The translations under genes and the position numbers were made by a program. A stretch of DNA of 64,000 nucleotides, taken from the NCBI RefSeq assembly GCF_001039355.2, contig NW_019774336.1, positions 479,094 to 543,093 on the forward strand, read 5' to 3'. The first letter of the stretch is position 1; each line of letters opens with the position of its first letter. This stretch comes from Lingula anatina (taxonomy: Eukaryota > Brachiopoda > Lingulata > Lingulida > Lingulidae). The notes beneath the pieces were generated by a model. It saw only the letters and a list, made by a program, of their open reading frames with translations, made no database searches and had not been told where the DNA came from. Of the stretch, positions 47,001-58,839 are shown one piece after another.

Positions 47001-48480
47001 ATTGATTTGAGATTATTTCAAAATTCAATACAAACTACATGTGTTAGTCTAAAATTAATAGTAGTTATATCAAATAAGGTTTAATAAATGGAGACAAATC
47101 ATTATAATTTTTGATCTCACTTTCCAGCATTATGAAGGTGATGTTTGTGACATCGAATTGACATTTTCCTCTAGTGAAGACTATCTAGGCCAGCTAGTCA
47201 CACATGAGCTGGTTCCTGGAGGGAAAGCCATATCTGTGACAAATGAGAACAAGTAAGTGCTAATTGAACATGGTAACAGGTGAGACATATGCAATTTTGT
47301 TTGAAGACCGAATTGCTACAAGGGAGAATGCATGTAAATAACTACATTAAAACGGTTGTCGTAACTTGGTGGGTGTAATATTGAGTTAAGTGGACAATAG
47401 TTTAATGTGACATTATCTTGTGGCAATTAAAGCAGGAAAGTAGGATGTATTTCGTGCCATTTTTCTCCTCAGGATCAGCTATGTTCACCACATGGCTCAT
47501 TTCCGCATGCATGTGCNCCAGATCAAGGAACAGACAGCAGCCTTTATCCGTGGCTTCAAGTCTATAGTGAACCCAGACTGGCTGCTCATGTTCTCAGCAC
47601 CTGAACTGCAGAAACTTATATCTGGGGACAACACAGATATGGACATTGAAGACCTAAAGTGAGCATTTATATATTACCTGGTGTTACTCAAAATGAAAAG
47701 AGTAGTAATAAGTGTGGTGTGATATGTAGTTTTTATATTTAAAATGACCTACTGATTTAATTAGATATAGCAAAACACTGTATCTGAGTATGCAGTTAGA
47801 ATGCATGCAGTGTACATAAAACATTTTAAAATGCTGTATATTTGCTGCAGAGCCCACACTCAGTACTATGGTGGTTTTCATAGTAGTCATAAGGTGGTGA
47901 ACTGGCTGTGGGACATCCTAGTGAAAGATTTCACCAGAGAAGAAAGAAGTCTGTTTCTTAAGGTGGGTTAAAATCTCAACATTTTAAACAACAGTTGGCT
48001 TCAATAACACTGGGAAAATTTTATTTCCGTATGTAAATATTTTTGTTATTTCACAGAATTTTTTTATTTGCAATCTTCTTTCTTTCAGTTTGTGACCAGT
48101 TGCTCCAAGCCCCCATTGCTAGGTTTTGCCCACCTGGAGCCCCCATTTTCAATACGATGTGTGGAAGTCAGTGATGACCAGGTAATACTATGTAAACTAT
48201 AAACTGTCATCTTAACATATCACTGATTATATTTATAAATTTTTTTAAGAAAATTGGATTTATTTTAATTGTATCTTCTTTTTCCCAGGATACTGGAGAC
48301 ACAGTGGGCAGCGTTTTGAAAGGCTTCTTCAATATTCGCAAGAAAGATCCTGTTGGGAGACTGCCGACTTCATCCACATGTTTTAACCTTCTCAAGTTGC
48401 CAAACTATCAAAAGAAAAGTACGCTAAGGGAAAAACTGAGATATGCCATCACAAGCAATACTGGCTTTGAACTGTCGTGA
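38015..48480 (+). CDS. UBE3B: UBE3B, HECT-type E3 ubiquitin ligase, complete
   Basis: Thirty coding exons, from 38015-38128 through 38229-38278, 38674-38744, 39057-39121, 39338-39388, 39570-39674, 39932-40031, 40217-40302, 40569-40651, 40781-40886, 41119-41239, 41392-41426, 41647-41676, 41896-42008, 42206-42360, 42578-42733, 44202-44376, 44609-44727, 44935-45049, 45269-45368, 45511-45630, 45797-45874, 46095-46193, 46388-46495, 46790-46927, 47128-47252, 47473-47658, 47851-47962 and 48089-48181 to 48289-48480, keep frame and give 1066 aa (human 1068). An IQ motif ([17 protein letters not shown], about residue 33) suggests calmodulin binding. The last 350 residues are the HECT domain with the catalytic Cys in [13 protein letters not shown] at about residue 1034, as in the human protein, and the ending GFELS. 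One codon holds an N (47517). The intron after 42008 uses a GC donor. Three exons are duplicated at 43045-43889. AATAAA at 49341 is a likely polyadenylation signal. Confidence 0.96.
41783..42733 (+). repeat. Tandem duplication, copy 1 (UBE3B exons 14-16 of the coding set)
   Basis: It aligns without major interruption to 42932-43889 over about 950 bp, covering three exons and the introns between them. Confidence 0.95.
42009..42205 (+). other. GC-AG intron in UBE3B
   Basis: The exon ends CAGAG and the intron starts GCAAGT. Using the nearest GT two codons later would bring in a stop directly after splicing, whereas the GC donor gives the conserved reading [14 protein letters not shown]. The same GC donor is kept in the duplicated copy (43158). 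Confidence 0.9.
42734..42861 (+). repeat. Minisatellite of exon end plus splice donor, 64-bp units
   Basis: After the exon ending at 42733, the unit GTAAGTGGCATGTACCAGAC...ATACTGGCAG is repeated twice more. This gives splice-donor copies at 42734, 42798 and 42862 (the last is GTAATT). The duplicated locus has one extra unit (43890-43952). 64 is not a multiple of three, so use of a later donor would shift the frame. Confidence 0.9.
42862..42930 (-). repeat. Terminal fragment of the dispersed repeat (copy C)
   Basis: Read in reverse complement it gives CATACGGGTTGGGACTAAAACCATG, broken by variants, followed by two copies of GCTGGTGGTACAATTAC. This is the 3' end of the repeat at 28172 and 32951. 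It ends exactly at the N at 42931, after which the duplicated UBE3B block begins. Confidence 0.85.
42932..43889 (+). repeat. Tandem duplication, copy 2, with intact duplicate exons
   Basis: It has duplicate exons 43045-43157, 43356-43510 and 43734-43889 with intact splice sites. Against copy 1 I count five differences in the exons (AAG/AAA, GCA/GCG, CTG/TTG, GGA/GGC, ACT/ACC), all synonymous, and several single-base and one 7-bp change in introns. Copy 1's last exon ends in phase 1 while copy 2 begins in phase 0, so the two sets cannot be joined in frame; they could only be mutually exclusive. Confidence 0.93.
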
Positions 48481-49719
48481 CACAAGCTGGAAATTTTCCT
48501 AGGGTTGATTATTGGATTCCTGAAGGCAGGAATAATTAACGTTTTTCAGAGCTCATTGAAGGAAGTGTTTTATAGAAAGCATGGCTTTATCAGGTCACAA
48601 TATGTACATATGTATTATATAATTAAAAATAACTCACACCAAATGATTAAGTACGATTAAGATACTCTGTTCAAAACTATCATTCCTGAAGTACCTCTTC
48701 ATTTGGCATTAAGCAGGCAAGGTCAACTAAGAGATGAAAAAAACAATTTTCCTTGAAAAAAATGTTATTAAAAAGCTTGACTCAGAATAGACTAAGATTG
48801 CATTCACGAGTTGAGCCATGGCTTTACAAATCCTGGAACTAAATATGGCAGATGCACATGAAAGAAAAACCGCCTACTCTTTTAATAGTCTCTCCGCCTC
48901 TCACATGCCTCCCTATGTGTCGTCCCAATGGAGCCGAGAATTAATGACTGTACCCCCGCAAATCTAAGGGGACTCTAAAACCTTTGGTAGACCAAGTTTT
49001 CAACCCATAAACCCTGTATCTTTTGTTCTATTTGGTATAAGTTTTTTAAAAGAAGATATTGGCTTCGTATACTATTGCCGTTCATATCCAATAACAAATC
49101 TGAAATGTCTGTTAGCTTTAAGGACTTGAATACAGATTTTAATCATTACTAGGAAGTTTTGAAACCAGAAGTCCCACTTTTTAGTTCCTGAACATTTCTT
49201 TGCAAAGATGACAACTTTACTATGTCTAAAAGTTGTCATTACTTATGTATAGTAGCAAAGGATAAAAACTTGAGCCCTCCCCCCCACTCTTACTTTCAAA
49301 CATTGCATAATCAACCATTGTCATTTATCAAGAAATGTGCAATAAAAGTATTTGTATTGCTTCTCTGTTCATTTTAATTTTTGTGTTAAGGTTCTCTTTA
49401 AAACAGATTAACACTTCCTGATCTTCTTAGAAGAATTTATTCACATATAATGCAATTTCTTTGATTTCCACTTGCAGTGGATAAGCCAAGTCGAGTAATA
49501 TAATGTCATTGCTCCGTAAGGTAGCATTCACCAGTCTGTCATAACCCGAATCAAAAAGTTTCTAGTGCATAGGCATCTCAATGGATCACGATCAACTGTT
49601 CTCCAAAACCATCAGACTTGTTGCAAAAACTATTTCACGAAATCCAATACTGTCTGGATAAAAAAAAGCTTTTATTAATGCTTTGATGATTGCTTTTGTA
49701 ATATGCTAAGATAGTATCT
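48481..49719. other. Convergent 3' regions of UBE3B and RSRC2
   Basis: No exon. AATAAA at 49341-49346 (plus) fits UBE3B; TTTATT at 49671-49676 is an AATAAA on the minus strand about 45 nt after the RSRC2 stop. A fragment of the 29297-type MITE arm (ACTAAATATGGC ... TCTCCGCCTCTCACATG) lies at about 48838-48908. Confidence 0.7.
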
Positions 49720-52700
49720 TTATTTTTGTTGTTGTTGTTGTTGCTGCTGCTGCTGCATTTGCAATAATTGTGGGTCGGGTGTCCCATGTGATAAAGCACC
49801 CAGTCCAACTCCTCTATGAGTATGTGTAGTCATCCTAGCAAATTCGTATTCTTTATCCAATCTAGAAAACAGTTCTTCCTGTTTTTTACGCATGGCTTCA
49901 GATGTAATGGCAGTTCCTGAAGTTTCTGCTGTATCTCCCTCTTTCAGTCCCATCAACTTACGGAATTTGTTGGCCATCTTCCCATCATTATCCTGATTAA
50001 ACTCTGTGCCCTGCCAGATTGCTTTGTTTTCCTGAAAGAGAGATGCAATTCATTTCAATACAACATCGAATTATATCACCAGATAAGGCATTATTAGTTT
50101 GATTTGCCTTCCAAATAGTTTACTGGAAAAGACCTTGCTGGTACTTCTCAAAGCTATGAAGGCCAATCCACTAATTCTATACCCGTCTCGGATTTTTCTA
50201 GTGGTCTTAAAAGAAAATTTGTCAATTTTTTGCTTGACCATCAGTCTTTTAAACTGATAAAATTTGTGGTTTGCACAGTAAATACTGAATTGTATCCAAA
50301 ACATCACTGGCATACAAAACTGTGGTAGTTGAATTGTAAAACAAATTACAATTCCTGGCATCTGTTCTTATTTGCAAATAATAGGTATATATAAATAAAT
50401 AAAGCTACGTGGAACAAAGCAACATGGTATTTGGTTAAATAGGGTATACGCTTGCCTGATTTTGGGAGTCAATCAGGAAAGTGCAGTATTTACATTCATC
50501 ATGAGTTAATGTAGTTGTAATTTCTCTTTTTGCCCAAAATGTAGTTTCTTCTAATTGCTTACCTCTCTGTGTTCTTTTGCCTTTGACCAAAGAAGTTTCC
50601 TCTTCTGCACTTGTTCAGCATACTTCAAAGGATTCACTGCACCAATGTTGTAGTATTTGGGAACTTGAACACCAGTCAACTCTTGGGCCTGAAAAAAGGA
50701 GATATTAATATTTGAAATTTAACTTTTAAAAGATTTAAAGGATCACATTTTCCTTGATATCATGACTGGCACCCAGGACATTGAATTTAGACAGTGCAAA
50801 TCAGTTGTAAGTATAGAATTCCAAGAGGAACAGTTATATCAGCATACACACAAAATTGCAAGTTTGAATGATATATGCAATTTGTTTTAACTTTACCTTT
50901 TGATGCATGGCCATCATTGTCTGAATCAAAGCTTGCTGAGGGGTCACATTACTACCTGCAGGGAGTCCTGTTGCTGCATTTTTACCTGAATTTTCATCTG
51001 CGTTTGCTGAAAAGATTATTGAATAATTTGTAAGAGAACATGCTCAAAAAGTCCATTTTTAGTGTTCAACAAGATAAGAGGTTTTATCATGAATACCAAT
51101 TCGATTCTTATATTTGAAGGGAAAACTTTAATGTACAAAAAAAGTTTGACCTAGATTAGCATTTTACACAAAATTATATCTATTGTTTTATGGAGTAACA
51201 ACAACATGGAAACTCTTACCAGCCATAGCCTCCTGTGCTGCCTTCTTCAATTCATTTTTCAGCTGAGTTTTAAAGTCAGCTTTCTGTGGTTCACGCTGTG
51301 CTCCTGGTCCTCTCTGAATTTTACCCTCAGCTGTTCTGTCACCTCTAGTGATGCTTCGACTTCTTTTCCTCATGCGATGTTTGTTGTCCCTGTCTCTGCT
51401 CCTACTTCTATAGTCTCGGCTACCACTTCTGCGCCTACGACCTCGGTGTCTTTTATCCCTACTGTGACTCCTCCTCCTGTGCCTCCTGTGTCGACTTCCA
51501 GATCTTCTTCTCCTTCCCCGGCTTCCACTCCTTCTGCTTCTGACACGTCGCCTTCTTTTCCTGCGGTCCCTGCTTCTACTTCGACTGCGCTTTCTGTCTC
51601 TATTTCTACTGGATTTATTATCTCTACTGCCACTTCTTTTAGATCTTTCCCTGCTCCTACTTCGACTTGAACTACGATGTTTGGATCTGTCTCTGCTTCT
51701 GCTTCTACTCAAACTTTTCTTGACATTGTCTTTTTTATCAGTTGCAAGTCCAGAGTCACCCACATTCTCACTTTCTGTAATTTTAGTACCCTCTTCCTCA
51801 GCAGAATCTTTATTGTCCCTCTGAAAAATAAAAGAAAACACCTCATCAATACTTGTATTTTTTCTTTTTGAAATTAACAGCAACTTACTTGCAGGACTGT
51901 TTTTATTGTATCAGAAGAAAAGCTTAATATCCTTAATATCAATTTCATTAAAGTGTATCTTAAAAATTGACAATGTATTAATGCAAAATTTCAATCTTGA
52001 TTCCTACTTTACAACTTTCTTTTTGAGGGGATCTTGATCTGGACCTCGACGACACATCAGAGTCATTCTCATCACGCTGTAAATATTGAAAGATAATTAG
52101 AGAATTTTTGCTCCTATTATCATTTAAGCATACATGTGACTTGGATTTTACATCTAATTCACTATTTAGTAAATTCTCTATATAACTAAATTGTATACTG
52201 TAAGCAGAGTTTTTTCAGTGATAATTATCACAAATTCATTCAAATCAATGCCCGAATGCATTCACCTATTAAATTTGTCATAAGTAGGTAGACATGAGTA
52301 CTGCAATGAGGCTATTTTTTTCTCCCCTAGGAGCAAGTAGCCTAGTCCAGAAAAGAAGGAAGAGCATGTGCATGTGCAACTCGCTTCAAAACTGGATTAA
52401 TTGCCTCCATTTGTTTTTCCTATAGGCACTTGATAGCAGTGACCACTTCCATTTTCAAAGATGGTAAGTGACCTACAGGTGAAATAGTGTATTTGCATGG
52501 TGTACAACTTAATCAATTTGATTGGCACCTTCAATTCAGAAGGATGAAGAATTTCATAAATTTTATTGCACGTTGGCCACAGGTATCTTAAGGATTGTGG
52601 ATGCATGACTCAACAAGAGACTACCAAACAATTAACCAGTAGATCATCTACACTTACTTAATCACAACTTCAGATCCAACAACTTCTAAAGCTTTTAAGT

Positions 52701-54384
52701 ATGACATACTATAATAAAAAAAGCCATTACATTAAAGTTCTGTATGTATGTATATAAAAATCGTAATAAACTGTCAGATTCAGGTACCTTTTCTTTTGAA
52801 TGGGACCTAGAACGCGAAGAGTCTGAGTGGACATCTTTGTTTGCTTTCTGTAAATAAAAACAACTGCTGAATAGTTTTTACTCTTTTTTTTATCTGGAAA
52901 TAATTATTTATCTGAAAGTAGTTATTTATTTAGTTCTTTTTACTTCAAAATTTCAGAAAAAACGTCAAGATAAACTATTAAAATACTTAAGACAGCATTA
53001 TCATGATAGAAAAGTAAATCAAAAACCCTTACCTTTGGACTCCTACTTCTTCTGTTTGTTTCTAGAAATATAAATCATGATATATTTTGAACAGGATATT
53101 ACCTACATGTTTTAAGCAGTACTGAAGAAAACTGATGTATGATAACAAGTACAATTTTAAAGTTTTGTATGAAAAAAATCCTTGACATCTGAGAAATTTC
53201 AAGTAGTCTTCTCAAATTCAAGAATTTTTTAGTTTATTCATGAAATATCAATTCAATAATAAATGCACTTAGACTTTGTAAATATCATGGGTGACAAAAA
53301 ATACTAATTTCAACTTGAAAATAGAGAACAAAACTACAAAGAGCAAAGTTCACACAGAATTCACCTGTGTCACTCTCTCCAGAGGACTCTGATGACACCG
53401 ATCTGGACCTAGGTTGGTAAAGACTGCTTCCTTCACCGGTACCTTGCTGCTGCTGTGGGCCATCACTTGGGTCTTTGCCATCACCACCCAGGTCAAAGAG
53501 CTTCTCAAAAGATTCCCATTCAGATTCTAATCTAGCAGACTGCTGGGCTTGTGTCTCACTCACATTTTCAACTTCTTCATCCTGAAAAAAACATCTATGC
53601 ATGTTAAATTCCATTCAGACTGTTTATGAAATGACCCTCCTCATCAAACCTTTTCTGTTTTTTAAGCAACAATTGTAGAATCCTTAGTTCCAAAACAGGA
53701 ATATCTTTGATACACATACATTTTACCCAAGCAAGAAATGAGGGGGCCATATAGAGTATGATTCTTTGACATAAAATTTATGAGTATGAAATAGAAAAGG
53801 GCTGCCCACCATGCAGCCCAATACTCACGCACACTGGTCTTCTTAATATCCAACAGCTCCAACCAACTTAATGGGTGTTGTCTTTGTGTCAACATTGACT
53901 TCATTGTACAGAAATAAGCAAAAATAACTAGTTACATCAAGGTTCTTCTGAATTTTTTCGAGTTTTATAAAAGATACTCTCGAATTACCAAAAAAAAAAA
54001 GGAATTTTCTCTCGTTTAGTGTCACGTATTGAAAATGCCTCTCTGCCGTTCCACTACCAAAATATATGTGCCATATCATAAACACATTCCCCTAGGTTTA
54101 AATCTGAATTATAAATGGGAATTGTTTATGGGTTTGAATACTGGCAAAAGCCATAAAATGTTAAAATTGATTTTAACTCTTGTTTATAAAAACATGGCGG
54201 GCAAAATAAAGACGCAATTTCGTCTTATATCTTAAGCATTTGTATAAACTATCATTATATCAGATATTTGTTATATGCAATGGGTGTAATGCTTTCTTTA
54301 CTCTACCTTTGATTCAGCCTTAGAAACAAGGGGTTCTTGAGTATTTTCGTCATCTTCACTTCCGTAGTTCGCCAAGCCATCCAT
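49720..54384 (-). CDS. RSRC2: RSRC2-like arginine/serine-rich coiled-coil protein
   Basis: Nine minus-strand exons, 54384-54307, 53581-53365, 53061-53033, 52847-52788, 52076-52008, 51820-51220, 51006-50897, 50688-50563 and 50031-49720, keep phase and give 533 aa. The 601-nt exon is mostly an RS domain (RSRSRDRSK, SRDRRKRRRR). The C-terminal half carries the family signature: VPKYYNIGAVNPLKYAEQ, QKRKLLWSKAKE, KFRKLMGLKEGD, and EEYEFARMTTHTHRGVGLG-like text (read FARMTTHTHRGVGLG). These match human RSRC2 (434 aa: YYNPAAVNPMKFAEQ, KFRKLMGIK, MARSQTHTQRGMGLG). RS proteins of this kind are nuclear and associated with splicing; its exact role is poorly known. The N terminus (MDGLANYGSEDDENTQ) is not shared with human. 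The protein ends in a polyglutamine run of ten (CAG/CAA mix). Confidence 0.88.
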
Positions 54385-54676
54385 TAGCTCGAATAATCTT
54401 TTCTCAATACCCGTATGTTGGTCAGAGCATTGTAAATTTGAGAACTTGTCTGAATATATCTACATTATTTTCCCCACTGAAAAAAATCTGCACTTGAAAG
54501 GAACACTTCAAACTAAATTCTCATTTGAATGCCAATTCTTGTTATTTGTTTTCAAAAAATGTATCGATAAATTGACTATTGATAAGTAATTTACTACCGG
54601 AAATACTATCCACCTTTTAGTTGCAGCCGCTCACACGTGGGTTAGTAAACAAGAAAGACTGCTGAAAAAGGCTAAG
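54385..54676. promoter_or_regulatory. Bidirectional promoter, RSRC2/CCDC86
   Basis: RSRC2 starts at 54384 on the minus strand. A non-coding first exon of CCDC86 seems to end at 54676 (GCTAAG|GTAATT). The spacer carries TATCGATA (54562-54569, the insect DRE/DREF palindrome), an ETS-type CCGGAA (54597-54602) and a CACGTG E-box (54634-54639). No TATA box is seen. Confidence 0.65.
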
Positions 54677-55452
54677 GTAATTCAACTGATATATACTTGA
54701 TTGGGTGGTATAACCGTGTAACTAAAGCTCGCAAATGCAATGGCAGGTTTATTTTAATTTTTAGACAATATAGGACGTAAAATCAACAAAAATAACTTCA
54801 AACTTTCATCCACTAAATTGACACTGACTGTTACGCTGTCCACAGTAACTTGTAATTATTTACCGTAGTCTAAGCTTTTCACTGAAACAAACTGATTCCA
54901 AGGTGCAGTAATCTGGTGCTGACGGACTGCATCATTTTGACGTGTTATTCTGACACTAACATTAAGAAAGTACTACTATAGTAATTATCGCCAATTGTAA
55001 TAAAGTTCGGAGGCATTTTAAATTGTAAAAACTGATGGTTGCTGATGATATTGGTACATCACTGTCATCAGTATCTGAATAATATTATGCTTCTTGGCTT
55101 TCTAAATCATGATAAATCATGAAATATTGCCAATTGATAATTTTAATCAGACCTTTTTTTTTATTAATTTTACAGTGCAATTTGAGAGAGGGGAATGTAA
55201 AATACAAATGTTTATTTTGGATATTGTGTAATGATTTGAGCAATTTTTTCTCATTTTGGCATAGCCAAATGTTTTTGTCTCTAGTATTTTGATAGGAAGG
55301 AGTGGGATTTTTACATCTGCAATTTTATACGTGTACATGATTGGAGTAATATTTTTACTTGATATATGCATGATGATTTAGAAAGTATATATATAATGTT
55401 ATTGTGAAATGTAAAATCATAGATTTGCTAAAGCAATAGGTTTGTTTCAGAT

Positions 55453-57673
55453 ATGGATCAAGAGGAAAATGTCAAGAGAGAAAGGACACTCCAGCCTCCA
55501 CGTGGTAGGCCAAAATCTGGAAGGGTCTGGAAAACTCCTAAAACTCAGAAGTAAGGAAGTGCGAAATTGATTGTGCCCATGTTATGGGTGTTTTAAAAAA
55601 ATACCCACAAATTTCACCTGACCTCAGTATAGTACAGGAATATTATCATGCAAACTGCAGTATCTAAGTGCATTTCCTCTGATAGGAATGTGTTAAGCCT
55701 GACAGTTGACAAAGTTATGTTGTTAAGTATAGTTACATTATATATCATATAATAGTACAAACATATGAATATAAATGAGCACCCGTTGTATTTATAAGTA
55801 AAATTTAATTTTTGTGTTGTGAGGAACGGCCAGATCTTTATTATTTGGGGGAGTACCTCAAGCATGAGCGCTGGTACTACTCATGGTTTTACCTCCAACC
55901 CATCTTGTCTACTGCCTCTGGAAACAAGTCACAGTTACGACATCTCCACATGGACTATGAGGACCTGTGCCCTCATATCTCTGATCCTCTAGTTGTGAAT
56001 CTGTTGTGTCTCAATCAATATCAAATTATATCTTTTCCTCAAATTTGCAGATTTTCTGACACCATCAGACCAAAAACTTTAAAGACCTCATGGCAGAAAA
56101 AGATGCGGCAAAGAAAGGAGCAGCGGATATTAAAAGATTTTGAGAAAGAATTAAAAACAGCTAGGGCAAGAGGAAAAGAGGTGCTTTCAGTTTTCTGACC
56201 AGCTTGTTGTTTGAGTTACCATAGTTTTTGTATTTGTTTGAAGAATTTTAAAAAAGTCAGCTTTGATTAAAGGGATAATAACTCTTCGTTTCGGCCAAAA
56301 AATGAATTTTCCTGGAGTAAACAACAATTTTCCCATACTTACCAGTGGTTAATGAATCCATTTTTACATTCAAAGTTGGTCCCTGGTTTTTCTCTAAAAA
56401 GTTTGGTTTTTTGTTAAAATCTCTTAAGAGATTTTAACAAAGTATAGCCATCAGTGGAGGTCACGTGGTCTAAAGACAAGCTCAGATATCAGAATTATAG
56501 CTATAACTGCCGTTTTTGTGATAAAACAGAATATATTATATTTCTATGGGTCTTTCACAATGTTTTTGTTGTGAAATATAGATCTCATACGAAGAGTTAT
56601 TATCCCTTTAACTTGTAATTTGCAGTTTGTATTATTGTATGTCTTAAAAGGAACATTAGCTATATTTTTCAAGTGATTAACATATGCAAGGGGTTTTAAT
56701 AGGAAAAAAGGCAAAGACAGGAAGAAAATAAGAAGAGAAAACTCGAAAATGAACGCAAAGCAGAGATAGTCCAGCCAGTAAGTTTCTTAGCTTTAACATT
56801 CCTGTTTTACAAAAGAAATGTATTATGGTATATTTCAACTGTTTATGTGACTTGATCCTCCTTTCAACTGGAGGAAAACATAAATTGTGTATTTTTACAG
56901 CCTGGGACTTGTTTCATAAAATAGCTATAGACCAGACCAGAAATGGTTTTAACTTAAGACCAAAATTTTGGTATATATATATATATATATATATATATCA
57001 GTTCAAGATAAATCCATAATAGTGCACTTTAATAAAGTAAGTATTGATCTGAAACCTTAGCTCTTTTGTGAGTCCCCTGTGTCAGTAAACTGTTAATCGA
57101 TTGGAAAAATGGTTGGCTTTGCAGGAGCTTGCAGGATGACAGTAATATAAAAATTTGAGAGTTCCTGCATCATGATGGATGCCACACTGGTTGTCATTTC
57201 ACTTTATGAGGCCTTTGTTTTCATGCGTTAGCACAGCTAGTACATATCAGATACCTTAAAAAGGAGAGCTAACACATGAATTTTGTGCTAGGGTAGGGGA
57301 ATCCCAGGTTTATTTTAAAAATAAAGAATACAGACATCTAGTTGACTGTCATGCAAGTTTAGGAATATGTTATGGTAGAGTCCTAGCAACATATAGGGAC
57401 TTGACAATTTTCTTTTGGGAATCATGCACTGTCAGAAGCATTGAAATTGTAAGATTAGCATTAGGATTGATAGTCTGCAAGTTGAAGACAAATTAATAAT
57501 TTGGTGAAGGACATTGTTGCTCTCTTAAGTCAGATATATTAATATATAAACTGAATTGTAACAGTTTTTGTTGATGTCAAAGTTACGCTTTTTATTGTTC
57601 CTTCCAGATAAAAAATACAGCAAAAATAAAGAGAATGAAAAAGAAACAATTGAGATCTGTGGAAAAGAGGTGA
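55453..57673 (+). CDS. CCDC86: CCDC86 / Cgr1-like nucleolar protein, short form
   Basis: Four coding exons, 55453-55550, 56051-56180, 56703-56777 and 57608-57673, give 122 aa. The whole protein is the conserved Cgr1 region: PPRGRPKSGRVWK, LKTSWQKKMRQRKEQR, KDFEKELKTARARGKE, ENKKRKLENERKAEIVQP and a final MKKKQLRSVEKR, matching the end of human CCDC86 (360 aa). The long human N-terminal extension is missing. Cgr1/CCDC86 proteins are nucleolar, act in 60S/pre-rRNA processing (yeast) and coat mitotic chromosomes (mammals). AATAAA at 58085-58090 is a likely polyadenylation signal. The reading frame of exon 2 continues upstream into the intron (see the separate entry). Confidence 0.93.
55812..56050 (+). 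other. Coding-looking stretch in CCDC86 intron 1, in frame with exon 2
   Basis: About 80 codons are open upstream of the CCDC86 exon-2 acceptor and in the same frame, starting MCCEERPDLYYLGEYL and including HERWYYSWFYLQPI, LHMDYEDLCPH and SDPLVVNLLCLN. The composition is protein-like (many W, Y, charged residues), unlike nearby introns. TTGTGAG|GAACGG at 55824 could be a weak acceptor. I do not recognise the sequence. It may be a retained-intron isoform, an exon of another transcript, or a fragment of an inserted gene. Confidence 0.4.
56271..56607. mobile_element. Non-autonomous DNA transposon with TTAA target duplication
   Basis: Perfect 19-bp terminal inverted repeats AGGGATAATAACTCTTCGT are flanked on both sides by TTAA (56267-56270 and 56608-56611). 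The element is 337 bp long with no transposase. TTAA duplications are typical of piggyBac and Kolobok elements. A perfect 32-bp palindrome lies at 56410-56441, near the centre. It sits in CCDC86 intron 2. Confidence 0.9.
56972..56998. repeat. (TA)n microsatellite
   Basis: About 13 TA units in the last CCDC86 intron. Confidence 0.9.
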
Positions 57674-58839
57674 CAAGGTGGACAATATAAAGGAAACTGG
57701 AATAAGACTAAAGAAGAGGGGCGAAAGAAACCAGTATATATATAGTATAAGTGCAGTAGATAATGAGGGATGTTCGATTTATTGTCAGGGGAGAAGTTAA
57801 AAACCCCAATCATTTTCCCTTCTTTACCTCCTCCTTGGACTGAACAGGTGGCACGGTAATCACAGTGTTTTTAGCGTTAGTAACAACCACCAACATAGCA
57901 TTACTGCTAACACAGTAGCAGCATTACTGCTAACACACTGCTACTGAAATATGGCAAGATGTAAAAAACATGATTAACTCAATATTGCAGGTTTCTAATA
58001 AGCTGTTAAGTGTACTAGGAAGATTTTCATGAATAATGGAAAGCTTTTAAAAATATTTTCTCACCCATTAAGAGGGCATATTTGAATAAAAGATATTACG
58101 TACCATTGCCACCTGTTACAAAGAAGTCTTATTATCATCTTATACTTTATGGCTTGTGTGGTAAATGTCAGGCATGCCAGCTGTCATCTTGATTCAACTA
58201 CTTGCCAAATTAATGATTCATTTGGATGGCTTGAAAATGGCACAATGTTGCATGCCTAGAGAGAATGCTCCCTGCCATTTCTCAACATTTGAGATATCTT
58301 CAGCAAAGGCAACCTTACGCCTAAATATTCAGATCTGGAGCAAGTCCCAAGATCAAGAGCTTCATCTTTTTACTAAGAAAATGTGTATTGTAAAAATAAT
58401 TGATATGAGAATAAAAGATGAACCAACAATTGAATGAGCCACTTTCATTACACATTTATTTGGCAGATAGACATATACATGGAAGAAGTTCATTGCCTAG
58501 TTTAAACACAGTCCCACAAAGAATTTGCTTAAAATTACATTATCTCTAAGAAAACGCCCTTTTAGTATATGTAATGTTATTTCTGTGCTGGAACCATTTG
58601 ATCAAAGTAGTGCATCTTTTGAACATTTATGAGTCTATATCCTTTTGTTATCTACGCACAGAAGCATTTTGTGCCAGCATAATTAGAAGTCTGATATTTT
58701 ACAACATTAAATGGATCCAAAGCACTTCATAAAGTCCAATGCTCTTCACATCTGAATTTCACAAATTCGACAAGTTAATAACTGTTGGGAGGTAAACATT
58801 GAGTGTCTTTGCAAATAATTTTTGGGAAATAATGGGAAA
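57674..58839. other. Convergent 3' regions of CCDC86 and aldolase
   Basis: No exon. AATAAA at 58085-58090 (plus) fits CCDC86. TTTATT at 58455-58460 is an AATAAA on the minus strand, about 380 nt after the aldolase stop. Confidence 0.65.

Noticed and set aside
50071-50361. 96-codon minus-strand frame in an RSRC2 intron
   Set aside because: No recognisable domain or splice sites; composition like the surrounding intron.
51206-51670. 154-codon plus-strand frame rich in Ser/Thr/Pro
   Set aside because: It is the antisense shadow of the RS-domain exon of RSRC2.
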